DNA of 64,000 nt from an uncultured Lachnospiraceae bacterium (lineage in GTDB: Bacteria > Bacillota > Clostridia > Lachnospirales > Lachnospiraceae). A program made the position numbers and the translations under genes. The stretch lies in NCBI GenBank assembly GCA_905203555.1, contig CAJKWK010000005.1, positions 1 to 64,000 on the forward strand. Reading direction: 5' to 3'. Within the stretch, counting starts at the first letter, position 1. Every line of letters starts with the position of its first letter. Positions 9,817 through 19,257 of the stretch are shown here, one piece after another. Below the pieces are notes generated by a model, which did not search any database, was not told the origin of the DNA, and saw only the letters and a list, made by a program, of their open reading frames with translations.

Positions 9817-10745
9817 TGTTTTTCTCCTTCTACTAGCTCCAGATTCTGCTGAAACGCCTGCGATAAATCAACGGCATCTTTGTACAATACATCTGTAACA
9901 CCATTGACCGCAATCTGCACTTTTCCTGCACTCGTTCCTTCCAACAATGAATTCACAAGTGAATACACTGCAATTTCCGGTTTCACATCGTATGCACTGT
10001 TCAGAAACTCACTGTCAAAATTTACATAGCATACGCCGTCTTTGATCGTAACACTCAAAAGTGTAGCCGCCGGATTCAACGTCGGATAACATCCATTTCC
10101 TTTAGGTCCCTGCATCAGCTTTTCTACGATAATTTTTTCAATCGGAATATTACTGCTGTAACGTACATTCACATTCTGTTCCACCAGTTTATCGCCTGTT
10201 TTATTTGCAAAATACAGTGTCAGTCCGGCTGTCTGATAAGAACTGACAGAAGGGCCTGTATTCTCTACAAAATCGTCCTCATTCAGCACCCCGACTGTGG
10301 TTCCATCTTCATTTTTCAGTGCTTCTCCATTTACCGTCAGCCATACTCCCTGGATTTCCGGCAGCTGCAGCAGTGAATAAACCACCGCTGCCCGCACCAG
10401 TTTTTCCCGCACACTCGGTATTTCTAAATATGCCTCATTAAAATCTACATTTGCAATCACATTTTTGACACTGGACTGATTTACCTGTACCTCTTCTGTC
10501 AAAACTTGTGTATATTCTATATTTTCTGCCGGTTTTGCCAGTTCTGTCAAAACTGCTGCAACTCTCGTTTCCGCATCTCCATCCGGAAATTCATACGCCA
10601 CCCGGACCAATCCGGTCTGCGTTTGATTCAGACAATAAATGGCTTCCTCTTCCGGTTTCACATCTGTCCGTTTTTCACAGGCAGTCACAAGGAGAAGACA
10701 TACGAAACAAAGCAGTACTGCTACCTGTTTTTTGATTTTTATCAC
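9813..10745 (-). CDS. GerMN-domain lipoprotein
   Basis: A 310-residue secreted lipoprotein: a lysine-rich start, hydrophobic stretch and lipobox LVTAC with the acylated Cys near residue 23. Two GerMN-like modules follow (LVRVAYEFPDGDAETRVAAVL to the middle; then LTLYFANKTGDKLVEQ to IAVNGVTDV). GerM proteins take part in sporulation and germination at the cell surface; other GerMN lipoproteins have unknown roles. The start is GTG with GGAGG about 10 bases upstream. It lies between a histidine kinase and comEC and overlaps comEC by 4 bp. Confidence 0.82.
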   Translation of the reverse strand: MIKIKKQVAVLLCFVCLLLVTACEKRTDVKPEEEAIYCLNQTQTGLVRVAYEFPDGDAETRVAAVLTELAKPAENIEYTQVLTEEVQVNQSSVKNVIANVDFNEAYLEIPSVREKLVRAAVVYSLLQLPEIQGVWLTVNGEALKNEDGTTVGVLNEDDFVENTGPSVSSYQTAGLTLYFANKTGDKLVEQNVNVRYSSNIPIEKIIVEKLMQGPKGNGCYPTLNPAATLLSVTIKDGVCYVNFDSEFLNSAYDVKPEIAVYSLVNSLLEGTSAGKVQIAVNGVTDVLYKDAVDLSQAFQQNLELVEGEKQ

Positions 10746-10760
10746 TTTGCGCTGCCTCCT

Positions 10761-12233
10761 TTACACCTTGACATACAACAGCGGAATTCTCACGATAAAT
10801 GTAGTTCCCTCACCATGTTCGCTGTGCACTTTGATAGAACCTCTGTGCATAATAACCGCATTTCTCGTAATTGCCAGTCCCAGCCCGGTTCCGCCAATTT
10901 CTCTGGAATGAGATTTGTCAACACGATAAAAACGTTCAAAAATATGCCCCTGGTCTTCTTCCGGTATTCCAATTCCGGAATCTGCAACTTTCACATAGAA
11001 AAATTTGTGATCTGCATTTAAGGATACGTGTACCCATCCGCCTTCGTGATTATATTTAATCGCATTTTCTACCAGATTCGAAATTGCAAGTGACAATTTC
11101 ACTTCATCAATCTCTGCCGTAACCGGACGAAAACTCTCCAGAACCAATTCTACATTTTTCTTCTCCGCAATCGGTTTTAAGCGTTTCAGGATCAATTCCA
11201 TCAAATCATTGATCTGAACCTGATGAAGATTCAGATTCTGCCCTGTCTTGTCCATTTTCACCAAAGATAACAGATCCGTAATAATATCATTTTCTCTGTC
11301 AATCTCCTTGGCAATGTCACCCATAAATTCCTGGTACAGTTCAATTGGAACATTTTCCTGTGTAAGCAATGAATCCGCTAGCACTTTCATAGATGCCAAC
11401 GGGGTCTTCAGCTCATGAGACACGTTTGATACAAACTCTTCTCTGGACTCATCCAACCGTTTGAACCTTCCCAGCATTTGATTGAACTCTCTGGATATTT
11501 TCCCGGTTTCACTAAACCGCTCTACATGCATAACTTCATCTACATATCCTTCACGTACGCCCTCTATTTCAGATGCAATCGTATGCAGCGGCCGCACAAT
11601 CCGCTCGGCAATCAAAAATGCCGCAGCCAGAACCAGAACGATTGAAGTAGCATATATTGCAGCGCCTCTGGAAGAAAGCACATTTAAACTGTCTGTAATC
11701 GTATCTGTAGAGACACTTGCAAGCATGACTCCTTGAATGTCCCCCGTCTCCGGATCCTTGATCGGTGAAGTCACCTCGATATACCGGTTCTTCTTATCAT
11801 AATAATCTGTACTTTTCCCCTGCATACATCGAATTACATTTTCCGATACATTGATTTTTCCCTCGTCCAACGCATAGGTATCTTTGATCACTTTTAAATT
11901 CTGATCAATGATCATAACTCTTCCATTATAAATATTGGTCAATTGATTCAAACTTGCATCGATGACATCGGATGATCCATCCTCAAGATATTGATAACTG
12001 TGTAACTGATCACTTAGAATTGTGCATTGATTCTGTATCTCCGCAGTACGCAAAGACACTGCCCGCGCCTCATACGTATGGATGATACTTCCATACACAA
12101 AGGCTCCGGGCACAATCCCTGCCGCCAAAATCACCAGAATCACATAGACTCTCAGACTTTTAAATTTCTCATGTATTTTAACAAATAACTTACCCCTGGA
12201 AATAATAACCAACTCCCCACTTTGTATGCACAT
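10761..12233 (-). CDS. Membrane sensor histidine kinase (PhoR/WalK-like)
   Basis: The order is TM1 (VYVILVILAAGIVPGAFVYG), an extracytoplasmic sensor domain, TM2 (AIYATSIVLVLAAAFLIAE), HAMP, HisKA with the phosphoacceptor motif VSHELKTPLASM, and HATPase with NLVENAIKYN, DSGIGIPEED and GTGLGLAI. It would phosphorylate the response regulator encoded just upstream. The start is unresolved. The ATG at 12233 overlaps the regulator gene by 44 bp and lacks a good ribosome site; TTG codons at 12212 and 12260 are alternatives. Confidence 0.92.
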   Translation of the reverse strand: MCIQSGELVIISRGKLFVKIHEKFKSLRVYVILVILAAGIVPGAFVYGSIIHTYEARAVSLRTAEIQNQCTILSDQLHSYQYLEDGSSDVIDASLNQLTNIYNGRVMIIDQNLKVIKDTYALDEGKINVSENVIRCMQGKSTDYYDKKNRYIEVTSPIKDPETGDIQGVMLASVSTDTITDSLNVLSSRGAAIYATSIVLVLAAAFLIAERIVRPLHTIASEIEGVREGYVDEVMHVERFSETGKISREFNQMLGRFKRLDESREEFVSNVSHELKTPLASMKVLADSLLTQENVPIELYQEFMGDIAKEIDRENDIITDLLSLVKMDKTGQNLNLHQVQINDLMELILKRLKPIAEKKNVELVLESFRPVTAEIDEVKLSLAISNLVENAIKYNHEGGWVHVSLNADHKFFYVKVADSGIGIPEEDQGHIFERFYRVDKSHSREIGGTGLGLAITRNAVIMHRGSIKVHSEHGEGTTFIVRIPLLYVKV

Positions 12234-12879
12234 ACCGCGGTTCACTCGGATTTGCCTCAACCTTTTCCCTCAGTCTTCTGATATGTACATCTACCGTTCT
12301 TGCATCACCTGGATAATCTGCTCCCCAGATCAAATTCAACAGATTCTCTCTGCTATATACCTTATTTGGATTCATGGCGAGAAGTTCCAGAACATCAAAC
12401 TCTTTTGCCGTCAGATTGATTTCCCGTTCCTCAATAAAAACTCTTCTGCTCTCACAGTCGATTTTCATCGTTCCCTTTACAATTACGCTGCTTGGCTGCG
12501 CCTCTTCTTTTTTCGCAGTTCTTCGCATAATTGCCTTGATACGAGCCTTTACTTCCAGAATGTTAAACGGCTTTGTAATATAATCATCTGCTCCATACTC
12601 CAGACCCAGAATCTTATCCATATCTTCGCTCTTCGCAGTCAGCATCACCACCGGCATATCCGAAAATTCCCGAATCTGCTGGCATACTTGAAAACCATCC
12701 AGTTTCGGCAGCATAACATCCAGAAGAACCAGATCGTATTCACATTGCTTTGCAAATGCCAATGCCTCTTCTCCATCGTAAGCACAATCCACTTCCATGC
12801 CATCCTGTTCCAGACTGAACCGAATCCCTTTCACAATTAATTTTTCATCATCCACTACTAAGATCTTTTTCTTGCTCAT
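12190..12879 (-). CDS. OmpR/PhoB-family response regulator
   Basis: A 229-residue regulator. The receiver domain has acidic residues VVDDE, phosphoacceptor Asp in LLDVMLPKLDG and Lys in YITKPF. The C-terminal winged helix ends RTVDVHIRRLREKVEANP and WGVGYYFQG. It pairs with the overlapping histidine kinase gene. It is 12 bp from comEA, with AGGAAAAG before its ATG. The strong VGYYFQG end resembles YycF/PhoP-type regulators; the regulon cannot be told from the sequence. Confidence 0.94.
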   Translation of the reverse strand: MSKKKILVVDDEKLIVKGIRFSLEQDGMEVDCAYDGEEALAFAKQCEYDLVLLDVMLPKLDGFQVCQQIREFSDMPVVMLTAKSEDMDKILGLEYGADDYITKPFNILEVKARIKAIMRRTAKKEEAQPSSVIVKGTMKIDCESRRVFIEEREINLTAKEFDVLELLAMNPNKVYSRENLLNLIWGADYPGDARTVDVHIRRLREKVEANPSEPRYVHTKWGVGYYFQG

Positions 12880-12891
12880 TCGAATCTTTTC

Positions 12892-13563
12892 CTAACTCCC
12901 TGCATTTACTGTTATTCTGTCTTTTATTTTTTCAAATACGCCTTCTTTGATTCCTTCCACCTTCATCAAATCTTCAATCGACTGAAAGCCCCCATTGGTT
13001 TCCCGGTATTCGATAATACTTTTTGCCCTCGTTTCTCCGATTCCGCTTAAAGTTTGTAATTCTTCTTCCGAAGCCGTATTTAGATTCACTTTTCCGTCAT
13101 TTTCTGCATCTTTTTCATTTCCTGAAAAAAGACCCGCACCTTCTTCTATCGCAAAACTGCCTTCCTGTACCTCTGTTTCTGTAGGAATATAAATTTTTTC
13201 TCCGTCACTGATCTTCTCTGCCTGATTCACATACTCTTCTGCACCATCCTCCCGGATTCCACCTGCCAATGCAACTGCCTCATACACGCGCGATCCACGC
13301 TCTAATGCATAGACTCCCGGAGAATGAACAGCCCCGCATACATACACATAAATATCTGTATCTTCCTCTTCTTGTTCTTGATCAGTTTCCGCAAAATCCG
13401 CCTGTTCTTCTCCCAGATTCTCTTCCTGTTCTTCTTCAGACGACAAACCCTGCAATTCTACCGTTTCTTCCTTTTTTCCACAATACGTACAACATGACAA
13501 TACAAGAGCAAGCAACAAAAATCCTGTCACCGCTCTTTTCCAATTTTTAATCCTTCGATTCAT
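12892..13563 (-). CDS. comEA: Competence DNA receptor ComEA (SLBB plus helix-hairpin-helix)
   Basis: A membrane-anchored DNA-binding protein of transformation. It has one N-terminal hydrophobic anchor (TGFLLLALVLSCC), an acidic linker, an SLBB domain (YVYVCGAVHSPGVYAL) and two C-terminal helix-hairpin-helix motifs (VNLNTASEEELQTLSGIGETRAKSIIEYR). The ATG at 13563 is preferred because the predicted promoter overlaps the more upstream ATG at 13602; neither has a well-placed Shine-Dalgarno sequence. It heads a run with the two-component genes, the GerMN lipoprotein and comEC. Confidence 0.92.
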   Translation of the reverse strand: MNRRIKNWKRAVTGFLLLALVLSCCTYCGKKEETVELQGLSSEEEQEENLGEEQADFAETDQEQEEEDTDIYVYVCGAVHSPGVYALERGSRVYEAVALAGGIREDGAEEYVNQAEKISDGEKIYIPTETEVQEGSFAIEEGAGLFSGNEKDAENDGKVNLNTASEEELQTLSGIGETRAKSIIEYRETNGGFQSIEDLMKVEGIKEGVFEKIKDRITVNAGS

Positions 13564-13606
13564 ATTTACAGCGCAATTGCTGCACCCCTTTATGTCAGAC
13601 ATTCAT

Positions 13607-13635
13607 ATTGTATCGAATTGTCATTTAAATTACAA
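13607..13635 (-). promoter_or_regulatory. Promoter of the comEA operon
   Basis: TTGTAA (13630-13635), 17 bp, TACAAT (13607-13612) on the minus strand. The predicted start near 13600 places the ATG at 13563 about 37 bases into the transcript. Confidence 0.6.
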
Positions 13636-13665
13636 TAGAAATTTTATTTTTTTGTAACAATTATG

Positions 13666-14100
13666 TCATTTTTCCCACTGAAATATTGCAATTCCGATTA
13701 GCGCCAACACCAATCCACCAATTTTTCTCCATTCAAAAGGGGATTTTTCCACTCCAAACAATCCAAATAATTCGATTAGATATGCCACACTCAACTGTGC
13801 TATTACAATCAAAAGCGCAGCCTTTGCCGGACCCAATGCTGCCATACTCTGAATAACTGTCCATGTAATTCCGGCTCCGATCACTCCGCCAAGCAGCATA
13901 TACCGCGGTTCTACTTTTCCGATTGCCAGAATACTGTCCCGTCCGCTTACCAGCCATGCAGCAAGACAGACAAGAAATGCACTGAACTGCACCCAGCCGT
14001 TGGAAACCCACATTCCTGTCGTTTTCGTTACCTGTGTATTAAATACTCCCTGTACACTCATCAGTGCCCCAGATAATAATGCAATTAAAAAACCGGCCAT
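13666..14100 (-). CDS. DMT-superfamily YdcZ-like (DUF606) membrane protein
   Basis: A 144-residue protein with about five hydrophobic helices and the half-transporter size of the YdcZ/DUF606 group. Recognisable stretches are GALMSVQGVFNTQV at the start, a glycine-rich GGVIGAGITWTV, and a final KIGGLVLALIGIAIFQWEK. The ATG at 14100 has GGAGG about 10 bases upstream. Such proteins usually act as dimers; the substrate is unknown. It sits alone between argD and comEA on the same strand. Confidence 0.7.
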   Translation of the reverse strand: MAGFLIALLSGALMSVQGVFNTQVTKTTGMWVSNGWVQFSAFLVCLAAWLVSGRDSILAIGKVEPRYMLLGGVIGAGITWTVIQSMAALGPAKAALLIVIAQLSVAYLIELFGLFGVEKSPFEWRKIGGLVLALIGIAIFQWEK

Positions 14101-14165
14101 TTTCACATACCTCCTACTGTCTTTTATCATAGTATGCTCTTCTGCCGGTTTTTTATAACATTAAT

Positions 14166-15350
14166 TTATACTTCCAGCGCCCGCTCCAATTTCTCGATCA
14201 TCTCATCCACATGTACTTTATCAATAATCAGCGGAGGTACAAAACGAATTGTATTTCCCTTTGCTGTAATGATAATAAGTCCTTCTTCTAATGCCTTCTT
14301 CACAACACCGGATGGATTTACGGTCAGTTCAATTCCCTGGATCAGACCTTTTCCGCGCCGTTCTTTGATACAGTCATATTTCTCCTTTAAGGCGTCTAAT
14401 CGCTGTGCCAGATATGGAGCCACCTCTTGAACATGTTTCAAAATCTGATTTTTTTCATATATCTCCAGAACCTTTTTTACCGCCATACACGCCAATGGAT
14501 TGCCGCCATATGTAGATCCATGATCTCCTGGTTTCATAGAATTTTCTGCTACTTTTTCCGTTACCGCAAATGCCCCCACCGGAATTCCATTTCCGATTGC
14601 TTTTGCCATTGTCAGGATATCCGGCCGCACCCCGTACTCCTGCCACGCAAACATGGATCCTGTTCTTCCCATCCCACATTGGATTTCATCACAGATCATC
14701 AAGATGTCCTGTTCATCACAAATCTTGCGGATTCCTTCCATAAACTCCTGTGTAGCCGGATAGATACCGCCTTCTCCCTGCAATGGTTCCAATAGAATTG
14801 CACATGTCTTATCATTTACCAGCGCTTTTACACTTTCCAGATTGTTATATTCTGCAAAATGTACACCGAAGAGCATCGGTTCAAACGGTTCCCGATATGC
14901 TTTGGTTCCTGTTACCGAAACTGCCCCCATAGAACGTCCATGAAATGCATTCTCCATAGCAATGATTTCATACCGTCCGGATTGTTTGAGATACGCATAT
15001 TTGCGTGCAGTTTTCAGCGCTCCCTCAATCGCCTCTGTCCCACTGTTTGTAAAAAATACCCGATCCATACCGGACGCCCGATTAAGTGCAGCTGCCGCTT
15101 CTCCACAATTCTCATGGTAATAGAGATTTGATGTATGACAAAGTTTCTCGATCTGCTCTTTCAATGCATCTTCAAGCTCACGATTATGATATCCCAATCC
15201 CATCACAGCAATACCTGCCGCGAAGTCTAAATATTTTTTCCCATCGGTATCATATAGATAAACTCCGTCACCATGATCTAACGTAAGCGGAAACCGATTA
15301 TAAATATGCAGCAGATTTTCTTCTGCTTTTAAAACATTTTCATTCACCAT
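14166..15350 (-). CDS. argD: Acetylornithine aminotransferase
   Basis: A PLP enzyme making N-acetylornithine from N-acetylglutamate semialdehyde. Class III aminotransferase motifs are clear: [19 protein letters not shown], the Asp/Glu site [13 protein letters not shown] and the PLP lysine in [15 protein letters not shown]. The length of 394 residues is normal. The ATG overlaps the end of argB by 11 bp. It is the last gene of argC-GNAT-argJ-argB-argD. Confidence 0.96.
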   Translation of the reverse strand: MVNENVLKAEENLLHIYNRFPLTLDHGDGVYLYDTDGKKYLDFAAGIAVMGLGYHNRELEDALKEQIEKLCHTSNLYYHENCGEAAAALNRASGMDRVFFTNSGTEAIEGALKTARKYAYLKQSGRYEIIAMENAFHGRSMGAVSVTGTKAYREPFEPMLFGVHFAEYNNLESVKALVNDKTCAILLEPLQGEGGIYPATQEFMEGIRKICDEQDILMICDEIQCGMGRTGSMFAWQEYGVRPDILTMAKAIGNGIPVGAFAVTEKVAENSMKPGDHGSTYGGNPLACMAVKKVLEIYEKNQILKHVQEVAPYLAQRLDALKEKYDCIKERRGKGLIQGIELTVNPSGVVKKALEEGLIIITAKGNTIRFVPPLIIDKVHVDEMIEKLERALEV

Positions 15351-16239
15351 GATAATACCTGCCTTCTTCGCCTTTCAAAATAGCGGTTCCAATTCCTTTA
15401 TTTGTAAAAATCTCTAACAACAGACAATGTGGAATACGGCCATCCAAAATATGAACTCTGGACACACCATGTTCAATAGCATCGATACAGTTCTGTAACT
15501 TAGGGAGCATTCCGCCGCCAATATTTCCATCCTCCATCAATTTTTCCGCCTCTTCCACATATAACTCAGAAATCAAAGTTCCCGGATCTTTCGGATCCTT
15601 ATAAACCCCCTCGATATCTGTTAAAAATGCTAATTTTTCCGCCTGTACTGCACGTGCAATTGCACAAGCCGCATCATCTGCATTGATGTTATATGTATGG
15701 TATTCATCATCCAGTCCGACCGGACATACAATTGGAAGAAAATCTTTTTCCAGCAGATCATAAAGAATCTGAGCATTTACTTCTTTCACTTCTCCCACAT
15801 ATCCAATATCCTTGCCATCAGAATACTTTTTATCTACTTTTAACAGACCGCCATCTTTTCCACTGATTCCGATCGCGCGTACTCCCAGCTCTTCTACGTG
15901 CTGCACCAGACTCTTATTTACTTTTCCAAGCACCATCTCTGCAACTTCCATAGTATCTTCATCCGTCACACGCAGACCATTGATAAATTTTGGCTCCATC
16001 CCAACTTTATTGACCCAGCGGCTGATTTCTTTTCCGCCTCCATGCACAATGATTGGTTTAAAACCGACCAGTTTTAACAATGTTACATCTTCAATCACTT
16101 GTTTCTTCAGTTCTTCATCAACCATCGCACTTCCGCCATATTTCACTACGATAATCTTGCGGTTAAAACGTTGTATATAAGGAAGTGCCTCAATCAGCAC
16201 CTGTGCCTTGTCTAAATATTGCTGCATATTCTGATTCAT
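15340..16239 (-). CDS. argB: Acetylglutamate kinase
   Basis: An amino-acid kinase fold with [20 protein letters not shown] and the C-terminal [27 protein letters not shown]. It phosphorylates N-acetylglutamate, the step usually inhibited by arginine. The ATG at 16239 is chosen because GGGAGG lies 8 bases upstream, giving 299 residues; an upstream ATG in frame at 16263 lies before that site. It lies between argJ and argD. Confidence 0.96.
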   Translation of the reverse strand: MNQNMQQYLDKAQVLIEALPYIQRFNRKIIVVKYGGSAMVDEELKKQVIEDVTLLKLVGFKPIIVHGGGKEISRWVNKVGMEPKFINGLRVTDEDTMEVAEMVLGKVNKSLVQHVEELGVRAIGISGKDGGLLKVDKKYSDGKDIGYVGEVKEVNAQILYDLLEKDFLPIVCPVGLDDEYHTYNINADDAACAIARAVQAEKLAFLTDIEGVYKDPKDPGTLISELYVEEAEKLMEDGNIGGGMLPKLQNCIDAIEHGVSRVHILDGRIPHCLLLEIFTNKGIGTAILKGEEGRYYHGE

Positions 16240-16308
16240 AAGAATGTCCTCCCTGTTCTGCATATTTTGTATCTATATTTCCTGTCTCTCCCTATACTTC
16301 TATCAGAC

Positions 16309-17532
16309 TCAGCTGCGGTAATCTGCATTGATATCTATATATCCATGTGTCAGATCACATCCCCATGCAGTCGCATCTTCTGTTCCCTCTTTTATATCTG
16401 CTGTTGCTGTCATTTCCGGTTGTGAAAGAATCTCTGTCGCTTTTGTTTCACTATAATCCAAAGCGACTCCATTTTGAATCAGCTGCAGCTTTCCTGCCTT
16501 GCTTTCAATATAAAGATCTACTTTTTCCGGATCAAACATCTCCCCGGAGTACCCCATTGCGCACAAAATTCTGCCCCAATTTGCATCATGACCTGCAATA
16601 GCAGCTTTCGTTAAATTTGAACAGATTACTGATTTTGCAAGAGTCTTTGCCTGCTTTTTCGTTTTTGCATTCACGACCTTCACTTCAAATAACGCAGTGG
16701 CGCCTTCTCCATCTCCTGCCATTTTTTTTGCCAGTGTTTCATTCACATAGTGAAGCGCCTCTACAAACAATTGATATTCTGGTGTACCTATATGAATTTT
16801 TTCATTTTTTGCCTTTCCATTTGCCAGCAACAATACCGTATCGTTGGTAGACGTATCTCCATCTACCGAAATCATATTATATGTATCTTCTACATCTTCT
16901 CTCAAGGCTTTCTGCAGCGCTTTTTTTGTAATCACCGCATCTGTCGTAATATATGCAAGCATCGTGCACATATTCGGATGAATCATTCCTGACCCCTTTG
17001 CCATTCCTCCTATAGTAACCGTTTTTCCGCCGATTTCCAACTGTACAGCCACTTCTTTTTCTACAGTATCCGTAGTCATGATTGCCTTCGCAGCAAGATT
17101 CCCCGCCTGACGGCTCTTTTCTTTTGACTGAGCAAGCAGTTCTACGCCCTTTTTAATGCGTTCCATAGGCAGCTGCATTCCGATCACACCCGTAGAGCCA
17201 ACCAACACACCTGCGCTGTCCACTCCAAGAACTTCTGCCGCCTTTTCTGCTGTTTCTTTACAATACTGCATTCCTTCTTGTCCGGTACACGCATTTGCAA
17301 TCCCTGAATTCACAATAACAGCCTGTGATTTTACACCTGACTCTACTACCTGTCGATCCCATTTTACCGGCGCTGCCTTCACCACATTGGTAGTAAATGT
17401 TCCCGCTGTTTTACATGGCTTTTCACTATAGATCAACGCCATATCCGTACGACCTTTATATTTAATTTCCGCTGCTGCAGCCGCTGCATAAAATCCTTTT
17501 GCAGACGTCACTCCACCGTCTATTACCTTCAT
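16309..17532 (-). CDS. argJ: Glutamate N-acetyltransferase / amino-acid acetyltransferase ArgJ
   Basis: ArgJ recycles the acetyl group from acetylornithine to glutamate. It cleaves itself before a conserved threonine; here the site is KGSGMIHPNMCTMLAYITTDA, with Cys where Ala usually precedes the Thr nucleophile. The end GYIDINADYRS is typical. The ATG at 17532 has GAAGGG about 8 bases upstream. Bi- or monofunctionality cannot be told from sequence alone; no argA-like or argE-like gene is present in the operon apart from the GNAT. Confidence 0.95.
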   Translation of the reverse strand: MKVIDGGVTSAKGFYAAAAAAEIKYKGRTDMALIYSEKPCKTAGTFTTNVVKAAPVKWDRQVVESGVKSQAVIVNSGIANACTGQEGMQYCKETAEKAAEVLGVDSAGVLVGSTGVIGMQLPMERIKKGVELLAQSKEKSRQAGNLAAKAIMTTDTVEKEVAVQLEIGGKTVTIGGMAKGSGMIHPNMCTMLAYITTDAVITKKALQKALREDVEDTYNMISVDGDTSTNDTVLLLANGKAKNEKIHIGTPEYQLFVEALHYVNETLAKKMAGDGEGATALFEVKVVNAKTKKQAKTLAKSVICSNLTKAAIAGHDANWGRILCAMGYSGEMFDPEKVDLYIESKAGKLQLIQNGVALDYSETKATEILSQPEMTATADIKEGTEDATAWGCDLTHGYIDINADYRS

Positions 17533-17571
17533 TTCCAATTCCCTTCTTTCTACATTCTCTCTGATTTTCTC

Positions 17572-18021
17572 TCACTGTTCATTAAAAGCTGTGATATTTG
17601 CTTCATTTAAGACAAAATCGTAATAGTTCAGATCCAGCCGTTCTGTCCAGCCGATCGTATTCCAAAATGCATTTCCAATATCATTTTCTGTAAAAGCAAT
17701 CAGTGAAACTTTGCTGATCTGCTCTTTCCTTAACTGTTCCATCGCGCAGACAACCATTGCTTTCCCTATGCCATGTCTTCGATATTTCTCATGCACACAG
17801 ACATGATATAAACAACCTCGTCTGCCGTCATGTCCACACAAAATACTTCCAACAATTTTTCCATCTTCCTCAGCCACAACGCTTGTCGTTGGATTTCTTT
17901 TCAGAAATCGTTCCACACCGATTCTGGAATCATCTATGCTGCGAATTCCAAACCCTTTGATTGTCATCCACAATTCATACACGCCATCGTAGTCTTCTAT
18001 TGTCATTGTTCTAATCTTCAT
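17572..18021 (-). CDS. GNAT-family N-acetyltransferase in the arginine operon
   Basis: A 149-residue GNAT protein resembling YpeA. The acetyl-CoA loop is in YRRHGIGKAMV, preceded by LYHVCVHEKY and followed by NAFWNTIGWTERLDLNYYDFVL. The ATG at 18021 has AGGAG 7 bases upstream; the ATG two codons before is too close to that site. It lies between argC and argJ in the same direction with short gaps, so it is probably co-regulated. It may acetylate glutamate or act on a protein; the substrate is unknown. Confidence 0.85.
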   Translation of the reverse strand: MKIRTMTIEDYDGVYELWMTIKGFGIRSIDDSRIGVERFLKRNPTTSVVAEEDGKIVGSILCGHDGRRGCLYHVCVHEKYRRHGIGKAMVVCAMEQLRKEQISKVSLIAFTENDIGNAFWNTIGWTERLDLNYYDFVLNEANITAFNEQ

Positions 18022-18046
18022 TGTCATACTCCTGCTCTTTTTGTTT

Positions 18047-19087
18047 CTACGGAAACATCGGGATCAGATCCAGGCCTTCGGATTCTTTTAACCCAAACAT
18101 CAGATTCATATTCTGAACTGCCTGACCTGCTGCGCCTTTTACAAGATTATCGATTGCCCCCATCATAATAATTCTTCCGGTTCTCTCATCGATTTTAAAA
18201 TTGATATCCACATAATTGCTGCCTTCTACCCATTTTGTTTCCGGGCAAACATCTTTTTCAAGCACCCGGATGAACTTTTCTTTCGCATAATATGCATCAT
18301 AAACAGCCTTAATTTCTTCATGAGTTACATCTTTTTTCAGTTTTGCATATTCCGTTGCCAAAATTCCTCTGTTCATTGGCACCAGATGTGGCGTAAAGTT
18401 CAGTACCACGTTCTGTCCCGACGCATACCCAAGCTGCTCCTCAATCTCCGGTGTATGTCTGTGTGTTGCCACCCCATAGGCTTTCATATTCTCATTCACC
18501 TCACAGAAAAGATTTGCAACCTTTGCACCTCTTCCTGCTCCGGATGTTCCTGATTTTGCATCAATAATCAACGTATTCATGTCAATCAGACCTTCTTTTG
18601 CCAGCGGATATGCCGTCAAAATGGAACAAGTTGTATAACATCCCGGATTCGCCAGCAAACGCGCTTGTTTTATCTGTTCACGATTCACTTCACACAGTCC
18701 ATAAACAGCTTCCTCGATAAACTGTGGACTTTTATGCTCAATTCCATACCATTTTTCATAGACGGAAACATCTTTTATCCGAAAATCAGCACTTAAATCA
18801 ATGACTTTTGTCTTTGCCAAAATCTCTTCATTTACAAGTGATGCACAATATCCCTGTGGCGTTGCTGTAAAAATCACATCCACCTGGTCTGCCAATTCCT
18901 GCATATTATCATCCATACACTTTGCATCTACAATCTGAAAGAAGTTCTGATACACAGACGCATATTTCTGATCTATATAACTTCTGGATCCATACCATAC
19001 AATTTCAGTTTCTTTATGTGCAGTCAATATTCTGACCAATTCACCGCCGGCATAACCTGTAGCTCCTATAATTCCCACTTTGATCAT
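18047..19087 (-). CDS. argC: N-acetyl-gamma-glutamyl-phosphate reductase
   Basis: An NADPH-dependent reductase of arginine synthesis. The nucleotide loop is GIIGATGYAGGELVRIL and the catalytic Cys lies in LANPGCYTTCSILTAYPL. The Arg-rich VATHRHTPEIEEQLG and the end QAVQNMNLMFG are family features. Its 346 residues are normal. The ATG is preceded by GGAAGG. It is the first gene of the arg operon, behind a promoter overlapped by two ARG boxes. Confidence 0.97.
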   Translation of the reverse strand: MIKVGIIGATGYAGGELVRILTAHKETEIVWYGSRSYIDQKYASVYQNFFQIVDAKCMDDNMQELADQVDVIFTATPQGYCASLVNEEILAKTKVIDLSADFRIKDVSVYEKWYGIEHKSPQFIEEAVYGLCEVNREQIKQARLLANPGCYTTCSILTAYPLAKEGLIDMNTLIIDAKSGTSGAGRGAKVANLFCEVNENMKAYGVATHRHTPEIEEQLGYASGQNVVLNFTPHLVPMNRGILATEYAKLKKDVTHEEIKAVYDAYYAKEKFIRVLEKDVCPETKWVEGSNYVDINFKIDERTGRIIMMGAIDNLVKGAAGQAVQNMNLMFGLKESEGLDLIPMFP

Positions 19088-19141
19088 GATTGATTAACCT
19101 TCCCTTCTCATACAATACCAGAGCATACTCTGTAATAATAT

Positions 19142-19179
19142 TTTGCATAATTATACATCTATAATGCATATTATGCAAC
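19142..19179 (-). promoter_or_regulatory. Tandem ARG boxes overlapping the argC promoter
   Basis: On the minus strand the 18-bp box GTTGCATAATATGCATTA (19162-19179) and the 18-bp box GATGTATAATTATGCAAA (19142-19159) are 2 bp apart, the tandem spacing typical of ArgR operators. TTGCAT (19173-19178), 17 bp, TATAAT (19150-19155) form the promoter inside them. ArgR with arginine would occlude RNA polymerase. The argG promoter has the same arrangement. Confidence 0.85.
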
Positions 19180-19257
19180 CCCTTCTTTTTATTTTTTGTA
19201 AAAAAATACCGTTGCAAGCATCTCATTTACAAAATGAAACACTTCAACGGTACCCTT

